Source: Marinobacter iranensis
Lineage (GTDB): Bacteria; Pseudomonadota; Gammaproteobacteria; Pseudomonadales; Oleiphilaceae
NCBI RefSeq assembly: GCF_029207565.1
Contig: NZ_JANCMW010000014.1
Coordinates: 1 to 64,000 of the forward strand
Direction: 5' to 3'
Length of the DNA stretch: 64,000 nucleotides
Positions 52,360 to 60,345 of the stretch are shown one piece after another; position 1 is the stretch's first letter, and each line of letters opens with the position of its first letter. Under the pieces are notes generated by a model. The model saw only the letters and a program-made list of their open reading frames with translations, made no database searches and was not told the DNA's origin. The position numbers and the translations under genes were made by a program.

Positions 52360-53517
52360 ATGCTTAAAACAATGATGCGTCGCGCAGGAAAATGCGCAGT
52401 AGTTGCTGTTGCCGGTCTCATGATGATGAGTGCGCAGGCAGCTGAGCCAATCAAAATCGGGTCGTTCCTGTCTGTTACAGGTCCGGCATCCTTCCTCGGT
52501 GATCCCGAGCTGAAAACCCTCGAGATGTACGTTGAAAAAATCAATGAAGAAGGTGGTGTTCTGGGGCGTCCGCTGGAGCTGATCCATTACGACGACGTTG
52601 GCAATGCCTCTTCTGCCCGTAACTTCGCCAGCCGTCTGATCCGGTCGGATCAGGTCGATATCATCGTGGGTGGCAGCACCACCGGTGCTACCATGGCAGC
52701 GGTCCCACTGATGGAGCAGGCTCAGGTCCCCTTTATCTCCCTGGCTGGTGCGGTAGTCATCACCACGCCGGTGAAAAAATGGGTATTCAAGACCCCGCAG
52801 TCTGACCGCATGGCGGCAGAGCGGATTCTGGCGGATATGAAAGACCGAGGCATCACCAAAATCGGCTTGATCTCCGGTACCGATGGTTTCGGCAGCTCCG
52901 GCCGTACCCAGACCCTGGAAGTGGCCGAACAGATGGGTATGGAAGTGGTGGCCGACGAAACCTACAGTGGATCTGATACAGACATGACCGCCCAGCTGAC
53001 CAATATCCGTAACACAAAAGGTGTTGAAGCGGTTCTCAATTTCGGTTTCGGTCAGGGTCCGGCCATTGTGACCCGTAACTATGCCCAGTTGGGAATAGAG
53101 CTTCCGTTCTATCAGTCTCACGGCGTAGCGTCTGACAGCTTCCTGGAGCTGGCCGGTTCCGCGGCGGAAGGTCTTCGTCTGCCGGCGTCACCGCTGCTGG
53201 TTCCGGACTCACTGCCGGAAGACGATCCCCAGAAAGACGTGGTTCAGAACTACAAGTCTGAATACGAGGCTCGCTGGGATGCCAAGGTGTCAACCTTTGG
53301 AGCCTACGCTTACGACGGCCTGATGCTGGCGGTCCGTGCTATTGAAGAGGCGGGGTCGACGGATCCTGAGGCAGTTCGTGAAGCGTTGGAAAACATTGAG
53401 GGCTACGTTGGGGTAACCGGTGAATTCAATATGTCTCCGGATGATCACAATGGCCTCACTGCAGATTCCTTCCGCATTCTGGAAGTCCAGAACGGCAACT
53501 GGAAGCTGATTGACTGA
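52360..53517 (+). CDS. Branched-chain-type ABC transporter substrate-binding protein
   Basis: A periplasmic type I binding protein of the Liv family. The 385-residue product has a Sec signal peptide (basic MLKTMMRRAGKC, hydrophobic core, cleavage after SAQA near residue 27), then the mature start AEPIKIGSFLSVTGPASFLG. The GSTTGATMA and LAGAVVITTP strands are usual binding-cleft regions. The ligand could be a branched-chain or aromatic amino acid or an aromatic acid. The ATG at 52360 follows AGGAGA; the frame upstream lacks a signal. Confidence 0.93.
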   Translation: MLKTMMRRAGKCAVVAVAGLMMMSAQAAEPIKIGSFLSVTGPASFLGDPELKTLEMYVEKINEEGGVLGRPLELIHYDDVGNASSARNFASRLIRSDQVDIIVGGSTTGATMAAVPLMEQAQVPFISLAGAVVITTPVKKWVFKTPQSDRMAAERILADMKDRGITKIGLISGTDGFGSSGRTQTLEVAEQMGMEVVADETYSGSDTDMTAQLTNIRNTKGVEAVLNFGFGQGPAIVTRNYAQLGIELPFYQSHGVASDSFLELAGSAAEGLRLPASPLLVPDSLPEDDPQKDVVQNYKSEYEARWDAKVSTFGAYAYDGLMLAVRAIEEAGSTDPEAVREALENIEGYVGVTGEFNMSPDDHNGLTADSFRILEVQNGNWKLID

Positions 53518-53540
53518 ATTCCCTTTCACCTGTCTCGCGG

Positions 53541-53571
53541 CTGGCGACTACCCGTTCGGGTAAGTCGCCAG
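53541..53571. repeat. Stable hairpin between binding-protein and permease genes
   Basis: CTGGCGACT (53541-53549) pairs with AGTCGCCAG (53563-53571), and inside it ACCC pairs with GGGT around GTTC, with one bulged A. No T run follows. Such hairpins after a binding-protein gene commonly stabilise the upstream message and lower permease expression. Confidence 0.65.
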
Positions 53572-53596
53572 TCGATGTTCGACCGGAATCACCGCT

Positions 53597-54472
53597 ATGC
53601 TCGCAGAATTCTTACAGTACCTGTTCACCGGGATTACTATCGGCGCAACGTACGCCCTGATAGCCCTGGGTTTTACCCTGATCTACAACGCCAGCCATGT
53701 CATCAACTTCGCCCAGGGCGAATTCCTGATGATTGGTGGCATGGCGACGGTTTCCCTGACGGCCATGGGAGTGCCCATGGTATTTGCGGTCGTGCTGGCG
53801 GTCATTCTGGCGGGTGTGCTGGGGATTGCCCTTCAGCGCTTCGCCATTGCACCGGCCAAACAGGCCGATGTGGTTACCCTGATTATTATCACCATTGGTG
53901 CGTCGATCTTTATTCGCGGCATTGCTCAGATGGTCTGGGGCAAGCAGTATCATGTTATGCAAAATTTCAGTACCAATGAGCCTATCCAGGTTTTTGGTGC
54001 AGTGCTGAACAGTCAGAGTCTCTGGGTTCTGGGTGTCGGTGCGGTAATGGTGGTCGCATTGGTGTTATTTTTCACCAAGACATTGATTGGAAAGGCTATT
54101 CTTGCTACCTCCATGAACAAGGAAGCGGCGCGTCTGGTGGGTATCCGGACCCAGATGGTGCTGATGCTAGCTTTTATGGTGTCTGCGCTGCTTGGCTCGG
54201 TAGCCGGTATCGTGGTGGCGCCCATTACCTTCACCTCTTACGACATCGGTATCATCCTGGGCCTGAAAGGCTTTGTCGCCGCGGCTATTGGTGGACTTGG
54301 CAGCGGTGTAGGTGCTGTTGTCGGTGGCCTTACTCTTGGCATTGTTGAAGCCATGACGGCCGGCTACATCTCATCCGATTACAAGGACGCAGTGGCGTTT
54401 TCCATGATTCTGCTGGTGCTCTTTTTCATGCCCCGCGGACTCTTCGGTGCCAAAGTCGTGGAGCGTGTCTGA
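53597..54472 (+). CDS. livH: Branched-chain-type ABC transporter permease (LivH-like)
   Basis: One of two membrane subunits of the importer. The 291-residue protein has about eight membrane helices, the LivH-typical start YLFTGITIGATYALIALGFTL, NFAQGEFLMIGG near 38, and the EAA-like cytoplasmic loop MNKEAARLVGIRTQ near 173. GLKGFVAAAIGGLGS is also typical. It overlaps livM by one base. The symbol reflects family, not proven substrate. Confidence 0.93.
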   Translation: MLAEFLQYLFTGITIGATYALIALGFTLIYNASHVINFAQGEFLMIGGMATVSLTAMGVPMVFAVVLAVILAGVLGIALQRFAIAPAKQADVVTLIIITIGASIFIRGIAQMVWGKQYHVMQNFSTNEPIQVFGAVLNSQSLWVLGVGAVMVVALVLFFTKTLIGKAILATSMNKEAARLVGIRTQMVLMLAFMVSALLGSVAGIVVAPITFTSYDIGIILGLKGFVAAAIGGLGSGVGAVVGGLTLGIVEAMTAGYISSDYKDAVAFSMILLVLFFMPRGLFGAKVVERV

Positions 54473-55479
54473 TGCTGAACCGGTTTATGCAGTCGCGTCT
54501 CCGCGGGCTAATGGTCCTCGCACTAATCCTGATTATTCTTCCGGCTTTTCTGGGCAACCCGTTCCACTATGAACTGGTCATCCAGATGGCCATCATTGCT
54601 GCTACGGTTGTCGGCCTTAACCTGCTGGTGGGCTTTGCCGGCCAGATCAGTCTTGGTCATGCCGGGTTCTTCGGTCTGGGTGCTTACTTCACGGGTATCG
54701 CGACCGGGACCTACGGCTGGTCTTCTGTGCCGGCGCTGGTGGTCGGTGCCATTGCGGTTGGCATCATTGCCTGGGTTGTGGGTCGCCCGATCCTGCGACT
54801 GAAGGGCCATTACCTGTCCATGGCAACCCTCGCGGTAGGCTTCATTATTGCCATCATTCTGAATAACGAGCGTGCCATTACCGGTGGCCCGGACGGCATG
54901 CCGGTTCCCGCCCTGGACCTGTTCGGCTGGGAGCTCAGTACCTTTGGCCAGTATTCGTTGTTTGGACTGGACATTTCTGGCGTTCAGGCCTGGTATATCC
55001 TGGTCAGTGTGGTGCTTCTGCTGGCGGTCTGGTTCGCCCAGAACCTGATCGAATCGCCCATCGGCCGGGCTTTACGCTCCGTGAAAGGCTCGGAAGTAGC
55101 GGCTAGCGTGGTGGGAGTCGACACTGCGAAGTACAAAAGCCTCGTATTCGTGATTTCCGCCATCTATGCAAGCATCATGGGCGGCCTTTACGCCCACTTC
55201 CAGGGCTTTATTACGCCGGCGGTGGCAAGTTTCGAATTCTCCATTCTCTTTATCACCATGGTTGTTCTTGGCGGCATGGGCTCTACATTGGGTGTGATTC
55301 TGGGTGCCGTGGTGCTGAAACTGTTGCCCCAGGTTCTGGCGGATTTCCAGGAGCTGGAAACAGTGATGTTCGGCCTGATCCTGATGCTGACCATGATCTT
55401 TATGCCCAAGGGCCTGTTGCCCACCATCACCGCGATCGTTTCCAAAAGAATGCGCAAGAAAGCGGGAGGTGAGGCATGA
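54472..55479 (+). CDS. livM: Branched-chain-type ABC transporter permease (LivM-like)
   Basis: The second permease subunit. The 335-residue product has about nine membrane helices, the family block LLVGFAGQISLGHAGFFGLGAY near 46 (cited as GQISLGHAGFFGLGAY), GHYLSMATLAVGF, and the cytoplasmic loop VKGSEVAASVVGVDTAKYK near 204. It overlaps livH by one base and livG by four (ATGA), so translation is coupled. Confidence 0.93.
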   Translation: MLNRFMQSRLRGLMVLALILIILPAFLGNPFHYELVIQMAIIAATVVGLNLLVGFAGQISLGHAGFFGLGAYFTGIATGTYGWSSVPALVVGAIAVGIIAWVVGRPILRLKGHYLSMATLAVGFIIAIILNNERAITGGPDGMPVPALDLFGWELSTFGQYSLFGLDISGVQAWYILVSVVLLLAVWFAQNLIESPIGRALRSVKGSEVAASVVGVDTAKYKSLVFVISAIYASIMGGLYAHFQGFITPAVASFEFSILFITMVVLGGMGSTLGVILGAVVLKLLPQVLADFQELETVMFGLILMLTMIFMPKGLLPTITAIVSKRMRKKAGGEA

Positions 55480-56234
55480 CAGCACTGGTTGAAGTAAAAG
55501 GGCTGGATAAGGCCTTTGGTGGTGTTCATGCTGTGGAAGGTGTCAGTTTCGCCGTGGAGGCCGGGCAGGTCTATTCGGTCATTGGCCCGAACGGTGCCGG
55601 CAAGACGACGTTGTTCAATCTGATTACCGGCCTCTACATCCCCACGAAGGGTGAGGTCCTGCTTAACGGAGAAAGTACCGCGAAACTCGAGCCGAACCAG
55701 CTTGCGGAACGGGGCATGTGCCGGACCTTTCAGCAGATGCAGATCTGCATGAATATGACCGCCATCGAGAATGTGATGCTCGGCCGACACCTCCAGCTCA
55801 GGAGCAGCCTGTTCACCACTCTGTTCAGGTTGCCGTCCCTGCGTCGCAATGAGATTGCCGCCCGCAAGCGTGCGGCGGATCTGATGGAATACGTCGGTTG
55901 TGGTGATTATCTGGATGCGGAAGCCTCCGCCATGTCCTACGGTGCGCTCAAGCGGCTCGAGATTGCCCGGGCGCTGGCGGCTGAACCAAAGGTCATCCTG
56001 TTGGATGAGCCGGCGGCAGGCCTGAACGCCACGGAAACCGCGGCACTGGAGGAGTTAATTCGGAAAATCGCGGCTCAGGGCATAACCGTGATGTTGGTTG
56101 AGCACGACATGAAACTGGTGATGGGAATATCCGACCGCCTGCTGGTGCTTAACTATGGTCGCGTTCTGGCCGAGGGCATTCCCGAGGAAATCCGTCAGAA
56201 CCCGGACGTTATCGCCGCCTATCTGGGTGGCTGA
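55476..56234 (+). CDS. livG: Branched-chain-type ABC transporter ATPase (LivG-like)
   Basis: First ATPase subunit of the importer. The 252-residue protein has Walker A GPNGAGKTTLFN near 35, a Q-loop RTFQQMQI, a variant signature region MSYGALKRLEIARAL (canonical LSxGxxxR is changed to MSYGALKR, common in LivG), Walker B VILLDEPAAGLN, and the H-loop VEHDM. The hemerythrin-LivF gene follows after 17 bases. Confidence 0.93.
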   Translation: MTALVEVKGLDKAFGGVHAVEGVSFAVEAGQVYSVIGPNGAGKTTLFNLITGLYIPTKGEVLLNGESTAKLEPNQLAERGMCRTFQQMQICMNMTAIENVMLGRHLQLRSSLFTTLFRLPSLRRNEIAARKRAADLMEYVGCGDYLDAEASAMSYGALKRLEIARALAAEPKVILLDEPAAGLNATETAALEELIRKIAAQGITVMLVEHDMKLVMGISDRLLVLNYGRVLAEGIPEEIRQNPDVIAAYLGG

Positions 56235-56251
56235 GCAAGGAGACATTTCAC

Positions 56252-57616
56252 ATGAGCGAGCAACACACTGAAATGGCGCCTGCCCAGTCACGCAGTGAGC
56301 AGGCCGTCCGAATTATCGTTCAGGAGCATCAGGCACTGTGGCGGATTCTGGATCTGCTGGATCAGCTTCTCAGCGATATGAACGTGAACGAACAGCGCCC
56401 CGACGAGCGACTGTTTAAAACGATCTTTGATTACATTCAGCATTTTTCCCAACGGGTTCACAGCACGCCCACGGATATTGAGCTGTACAAGCGGCTTGGT
56501 CAGAAATCCCCTGAGACCGCGCCTCTGTTGGAGAAACTGGCCAAGGGTTACGTGATCGGGCACGAAAAGCTTATGGAGTTGCGCCAGCTGCTGGAGAGTT
56601 GCATGGAGGGCTGGCCAGAGGGGCGTGAAGAGTTCAGTCATGCCCTGGCACGTTTCACCGAATCCTTGCGTAAGCACATCCGTAAGGAAGAAGGGGTGGT
56701 CATTCCCCGCGCCCGGAAACTGCTGACCGAGGAAGACTGGGAGCAAATTGTTGCGTCCCGGGATGTTGAGAACGATCCACTGTTCGGCGAACGGGTCCGG
56801 GAAGAATTCCGGGAATTACGCCACCAGATTGTCAGCTACACTCCGGAGCAGTTCGGAGGGCTGGGGCTCAAGCACGCAGACCAGGTGACCGCACCTCACG
56901 CAAAGCAGGAGATGCTGTCCATCAAGGGGCTGGCTACGTCCTATGGCCAGATTGAAGTGCTGCATGATGTGGATATCCATATCAACAGTGGTGAGATCGT
57001 CTCGCTTGTGGGTGCCAATGGTGCCGGCAAGTCTACCCTGCTGATGACCATCTCCGGATTGCAGCCGACGGACCGCGGTGTGATCACCTTTGAGGGCAAG
57101 GACCTGGCGAAGGTTCCTGCCGATCAGCGAGTGGCCGATGGCATTGTGCAGGTACCTGAGGGCCGGCAGGTGTTCAAGGATCTCAGTGTCCATGACAACC
57201 TCCTGCTGGGTGCCTACACCCGTGGCAAGACGCCAGAGGTCATGGACGATCTGGAGCGCATGTACACGAAGTTTCCCATACTTCGCCAGAAGCGCCATAA
57301 CCTGGCCGGTGAGCTGTCCGGTGGTCAACAACAGATGCTGGCCATGGGGCGGGCACTGATGGCCAAGCCAAGACTGCTGCTGATGGATGAGCCCAGCATG
57401 GGCCTGGCACCGTTGATTATCGAAGAGATCTTCAACATCGTAAAAGAGTTGAAGGAAGAGGGTATTACCATCTTTCTGGTCGAACAGAATGCCTCCCAGG
57501 CCCTGGCATTGGCAGACCGGGGTTATGTGCTTGAAACCGGTAAGGTGGTGATTGAAGGCACCGGCCGGGAACTGCTCAGTAATGAGAAAGTCCGTGAGGC
57601 GTACCTGGGCATGTAG
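56252..57616 (+). CDS. Hemerythrin-like domain fused to LivF-type ABC ATPase
   Basis: Residues 1-200 form a four-helix hemerythrin-like (HHE) domain and residues 221-454 a complete LivF ATPase. Likely diiron ligands are H26, H70, H104, H142 and E146; the Glu expected four residues after H70 is T74, with D75 next. The ATPase has Walker A GANGAGKST near 254, signature LSGGQQQ near 354 and Walker B LLLMDEPSMGL. Other LivF proteins start at the equivalent of M221; the ATG there abuts AGGAG with no spacer, so separate translation is unlikely. An oxygen or iron sensor gating transport is one possible reading. Confidence 0.9.
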   Translation: MSEQHTEMAPAQSRSEQAVRIIVQEHQALWRILDLLDQLLSDMNVNEQRPDERLFKTIFDYIQHFSQRVHSTPTDIELYKRLGQKSPETAPLLEKLAKGYVIGHEKLMELRQLLESCMEGWPEGREEFSHALARFTESLRKHIRKEEGVVIPRARKLLTEEDWEQIVASRDVENDPLFGERVREEFRELRHQIVSYTPEQFGGLGLKHADQVTAPHAKQEMLSIKGLATSYGQIEVLHDVDIHINSGEIVSLVGANGAGKSTLLMTISGLQPTDRGVITFEGKDLAKVPADQRVADGIVQVPEGRQVFKDLSVHDNLLLGAYTRGKTPEVMDDLERMYTKFPILRQKRHNLAGELSGGQQQMLAMGRALMAKPRLLLMDEPSMGLAPLIIEEIFNIVKELKEEGITIFLVEQNASQALALADRGYVLETGKVVIEGTGRELLSNEKVREAYLGM

Positions 57617-57650
57617 TGTTTTCCCGGTTTTTTACGAAAACAGCCACGAA

Positions 57651-57674
57651 AAGCCCCGCACGGAGGCGGGGCTT
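57651..57674. terminator. Bidirectional terminator between importer and symporter operons
   Basis: AAGCCCCGC (57651-57659) pairs with GCGGGGCTT (57666-57674) around six bases, with short T runs on both strands. It lies between convergent stop codons. Confidence 0.75.
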
Positions 57675-57708
57675 TGGCGGTTCACGATCTGTGGGCTTTT
57701 GGGCTCTG

Positions 57709-59091
57709 TCAGATGAGGTTGTAAAGGAACACTACCGCGATACCGGCGGGTGTCAGATACCGGAGCACAAACATAAAGGCCCTGAAGGCACCGCCTTGCA
57801 GGCCGATGTCCGCTGGCAGACCTTCCCGCTTCATGGCCCAGCCTGCGAACAGTGCAATGGTGAGTCCGCCCAGGGGCATCATCAGGTTGGAGACCAGGAA
57901 GTCGAGGAGGTCGAACACGGTCTTACCTTCAAAGAATGCGATGAAACCCAGCGGATGCAGGTCCTCCCACACGTTGAACGACAGCACCGTACCGATGCCG
58001 ATAAACCAGATTGCCAGTCCGCCACCCAGCGCACTTTTGGCCCGGCCGACTCCTTTGTGTTCTTCCAGCCATTCCACCACTGGCTCCAGCATGGAAATAG
58101 CGGAGGTAATGGCCGCTACCAGTAGCAGGGCAAAGAAGAGGGTGCCGAAAAGTGCGCCGCCGCTCATCTGACCGAAAGCCAGTGGCAGAGTCACGAAGAT
58201 CAGGCCGGGGCCTGTCCCGGGTTCAAGACCATTGGCAAACACCAGCGGAAAGATGGCGAGCCCCGCGAGCAGTGCCACACTGGTATCAAGAACGGCGATG
58301 GTCATCGCGGTTCTGGCAATATTGATGTTCTTCGGCAGGTAGGAGCCATAGGCCATAAGCACGCCAATCCCGATACTGAGAGTAAAGGCAGCATGGCCCA
58401 GAGCTGTAAGAACGCCGGCGGTGGACAGCTTGCTGAAATCCGGAGAGAACATGAAGCTCACTGCCCGACCAAAACTGCCACTGTTCATGGCATAGAGCAC
58501 CATGACAACCAGCAGCACAAACAGCAGCGGCATCAGCATGTTCACGGCTTTCTCAAGCCCTGAGCGAATGCCACGGCCAACGATAAACACCACAATCGCC
58601 ATGAACACGGAGTGCCACAGCAACAACTCCCAGGGGTTTGCGAGTAGCCCGCCGAATTGGCCGCCAATGGCCTCGGCGTCTGCACCGGTAAACAGCCCTG
58701 TAGCGGCCTTGCCAATGTAAACCAGGGCCCATCCGCCGATCACGGCATAGAAAGATAACACCAGGAAGGACGCGATAACGCCGTTCCAGCCGATGACTCT
58801 CCAGCCCCGGGCCGTACCCTCGGCCTGGGTCAGGGTACGCATGGTTGCCACAGGGCTCTGGCCGCCCCGGCGGCCGATCATGGTTTCAGCGATCAAGACC
58901 GGCACGCCAATAAGAAAAATACAGGCGAGATAGACAAGGACGAAAGCGCCACCGCCGTTCTCACCGGTAATGTAGGGAAACTTCCAGATGTTCCCGAGGC
59001 CGACTGCCGAGCCCGCAGCAGCAAGGATGAAGGCCATCCGTGAAGACCAGAGGTTATTGGCCTGCTGGTGTGGTTGGGTATTCTGACTCAT
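57709..59091 (-). CDS. NSS-family sodium-dependent amino-acid symporter
   Basis: The 460-residue protein has 11 to 12 membrane helices and the NSS signature at its first helix: AAAGSAVGLGNIWKFPY near 25-41 (Na-site glycines and unwound helix) followed by ENGGGAF. The helix-6/8 blocks GHAAFTLSIGIGVLMAYGSY and ITSAISMLEPVVEW are also typical of bacterial members such as MhsT, Tyt1 and LeuT. Substrate cannot be read directly; linkage to the aminotransferase and oxidoreductase genes suggests an aromatic amino acid. Confidence 0.92.
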   Translation of the reverse strand: MSQNTQPHQQANNLWSSRMAFILAAAGSAVGLGNIWKFPYITGENGGGAFVLVYLACIFLIGVPVLIAETMIGRRGGQSPVATMRTLTQAEGTARGWRVIGWNGVIASFLVLSFYAVIGGWALVYIGKAATGLFTGADAEAIGGQFGGLLANPWELLLWHSVFMAIVVFIVGRGIRSGLEKAVNMLMPLLFVLLVVMVLYAMNSGSFGRAVSFMFSPDFSKLSTAGVLTALGHAAFTLSIGIGVLMAYGSYLPKNINIARTAMTIAVLDTSVALLAGLAIFPLVFANGLEPGTGPGLIFVTLPLAFGQMSGGALFGTLFFALLLVAAITSAISMLEPVVEWLEEHKGVGRAKSALGGGLAIWFIGIGTVLSFNVWEDLHPLGFIAFFEGKTVFDLLDFLVSNLMMPLGGLTIALFAGWAMKREGLPADIGLQGGAFRAFMFVLRYLTPAGIAVVFLYNLI

Positions 59092-59160
59092 TGGGGTCTC
59101 CGGTTAGTTGTTTTTGTCGGATTGACGTTTCTGGTCTGGTTGGTTGTCTGAGCTGGCTGC

Positions 59161-60345
59161 CTACTTGAGGACGTCGCGTATGGCGTCTGCTACCCGTGGC
59201 ATGACCCGGTCGTTCAGCCCGGCAACATTCACACGGCTGCTCTCCAGCATGTAGATCCCGTGCTCCTCCCGTAACTGGCTCACCTGCTCAGGGCTGATTC
59301 CGAGGAACGAGAACATGCCCCGCTGACGGGCGATAAAACTGAAATCACCAACTGGCGCCAGTGCGTCTGCAAAGCCGTGGCGCAGGTGCAGGATGCGCTT
59401 GCACATTCCGCTCAGTTCCTCCTGCCATTGGGCTTGCAACCCGTCATCCCCCAGAATGGTCTCCACGATAGCGGCACCATGGGCCGGGGGCATGGAGTAG
59501 TGGGAGCGGATGATGCTCAGCAGCTGGCTGGTGGCCGCCGAGTTGACGGTTGCCGTGGCGGAGATCAGAGCCAGGGCCCCGGTGCGCTCACGGTACAGGC
59601 CAAAGTTCTTGGAGCATGACGCCGCAATCAGCATTTCCGGCACCGAATCGGCCAGGTGTCTCAAGCCGGCCGCATCGGCTTCCAGACCCTCACCAAGACC
59701 CTGGTAGGCCATGTCCACGAACGGTAACAGACCCTTCCGCTGAATCAGGCCGGTGACTTCCTGCCATTGCGACAGGCTCAGGTCGGCGCCTGACGGGTTA
59801 TGGCAGCAGCCGTGGAGTAACACCACATCACCTGCTCTAGCCCCTTCGAGGGTGCCCAGCATGGCGGCGAAGTCTACCTCCAGCGTGTCTGGATTGAGGT
59901 ACGGATATTCTCGGATGGCAAGGCCTGCTCCTCCCAGCAAGGGGAGGTGGTTGGCCCAGGTCGGAGTGCTCACCCACACCGTGGTGTCCGGTTGGCACAG
60001 GCGCAGAAACTCCGCCGCCATGCGCAGGGCGCCACAGCCGCCCGGCGTCTGAACCACCGATGTCCGGCCCTCCCGGATCAGCGGGCTGTTACTTCCCAGG
60101 ATCAGCTCCGCCACTGCATTGTTGAATCCTGCAGCGCCTGCGGGTCCCACATAGCTCTTGGTGGTTTCGCCCTCAAGCAGACGCCGTTCGGCTTCATGTA
60201 CAGCGGCCATGATCGGCGTATTGCCGGCGTCATCCTTGTAAACACCGATGCCCAGATCCACTTTGTCCGGCCGGGTATCTTCCCGGAATGTCTGCATCAA
60301 TTGCAGGATCGGGTCCTGTGGCAGGGGCTTGAGGGCTTCAAACAT
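59161..60345 (-). CDS. Aspartate/aromatic amino-acid aminotransferase (class I)
   Basis: The 394-residue PLP enzyme matches the AspC/TyrB branch: VDLGIGVYKDDAGNTPIM near 29, KSYVGPAGAAGF, GGCGALRMAAEF, the HGCCHNPSGAD block and the PLP lysine in SCSKNFGLYRERTGAL near residue 245. AspC and TyrB cannot be separated by motif alone. The eight-base overlap with the ferredoxin oxidoreductase gene, which uses arylpyruvates, favours aromatic amino acids. Confidence 0.93.
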   Translation of the reverse strand: MFEALKPLPQDPILQLMQTFREDTRPDKVDLGIGVYKDDAGNTPIMAAVHEAERRLLEGETTKSYVGPAGAAGFNNAVAELILGSNSPLIREGRTSVVQTPGGCGALRMAAEFLRLCQPDTTVWVSTPTWANHLPLLGGAGLAIREYPYLNPDTLEVDFAAMLGTLEGARAGDVVLLHGCCHNPSGADLSLSQWQEVTGLIQRKGLLPFVDMAYQGLGEGLEADAAGLRHLADSVPEMLIAASCSKNFGLYRERTGALALISATATVNSAATSQLLSIIRSHYSMPPAHGAAIVETILGDDGLQAQWQEELSGMCKRILHLRHGFADALAPVGDFSFIARQRGMFSFLGISPEQVSQLREEHGIYMLESSRVNVAGLNDRVMPRVADAIRDVLK

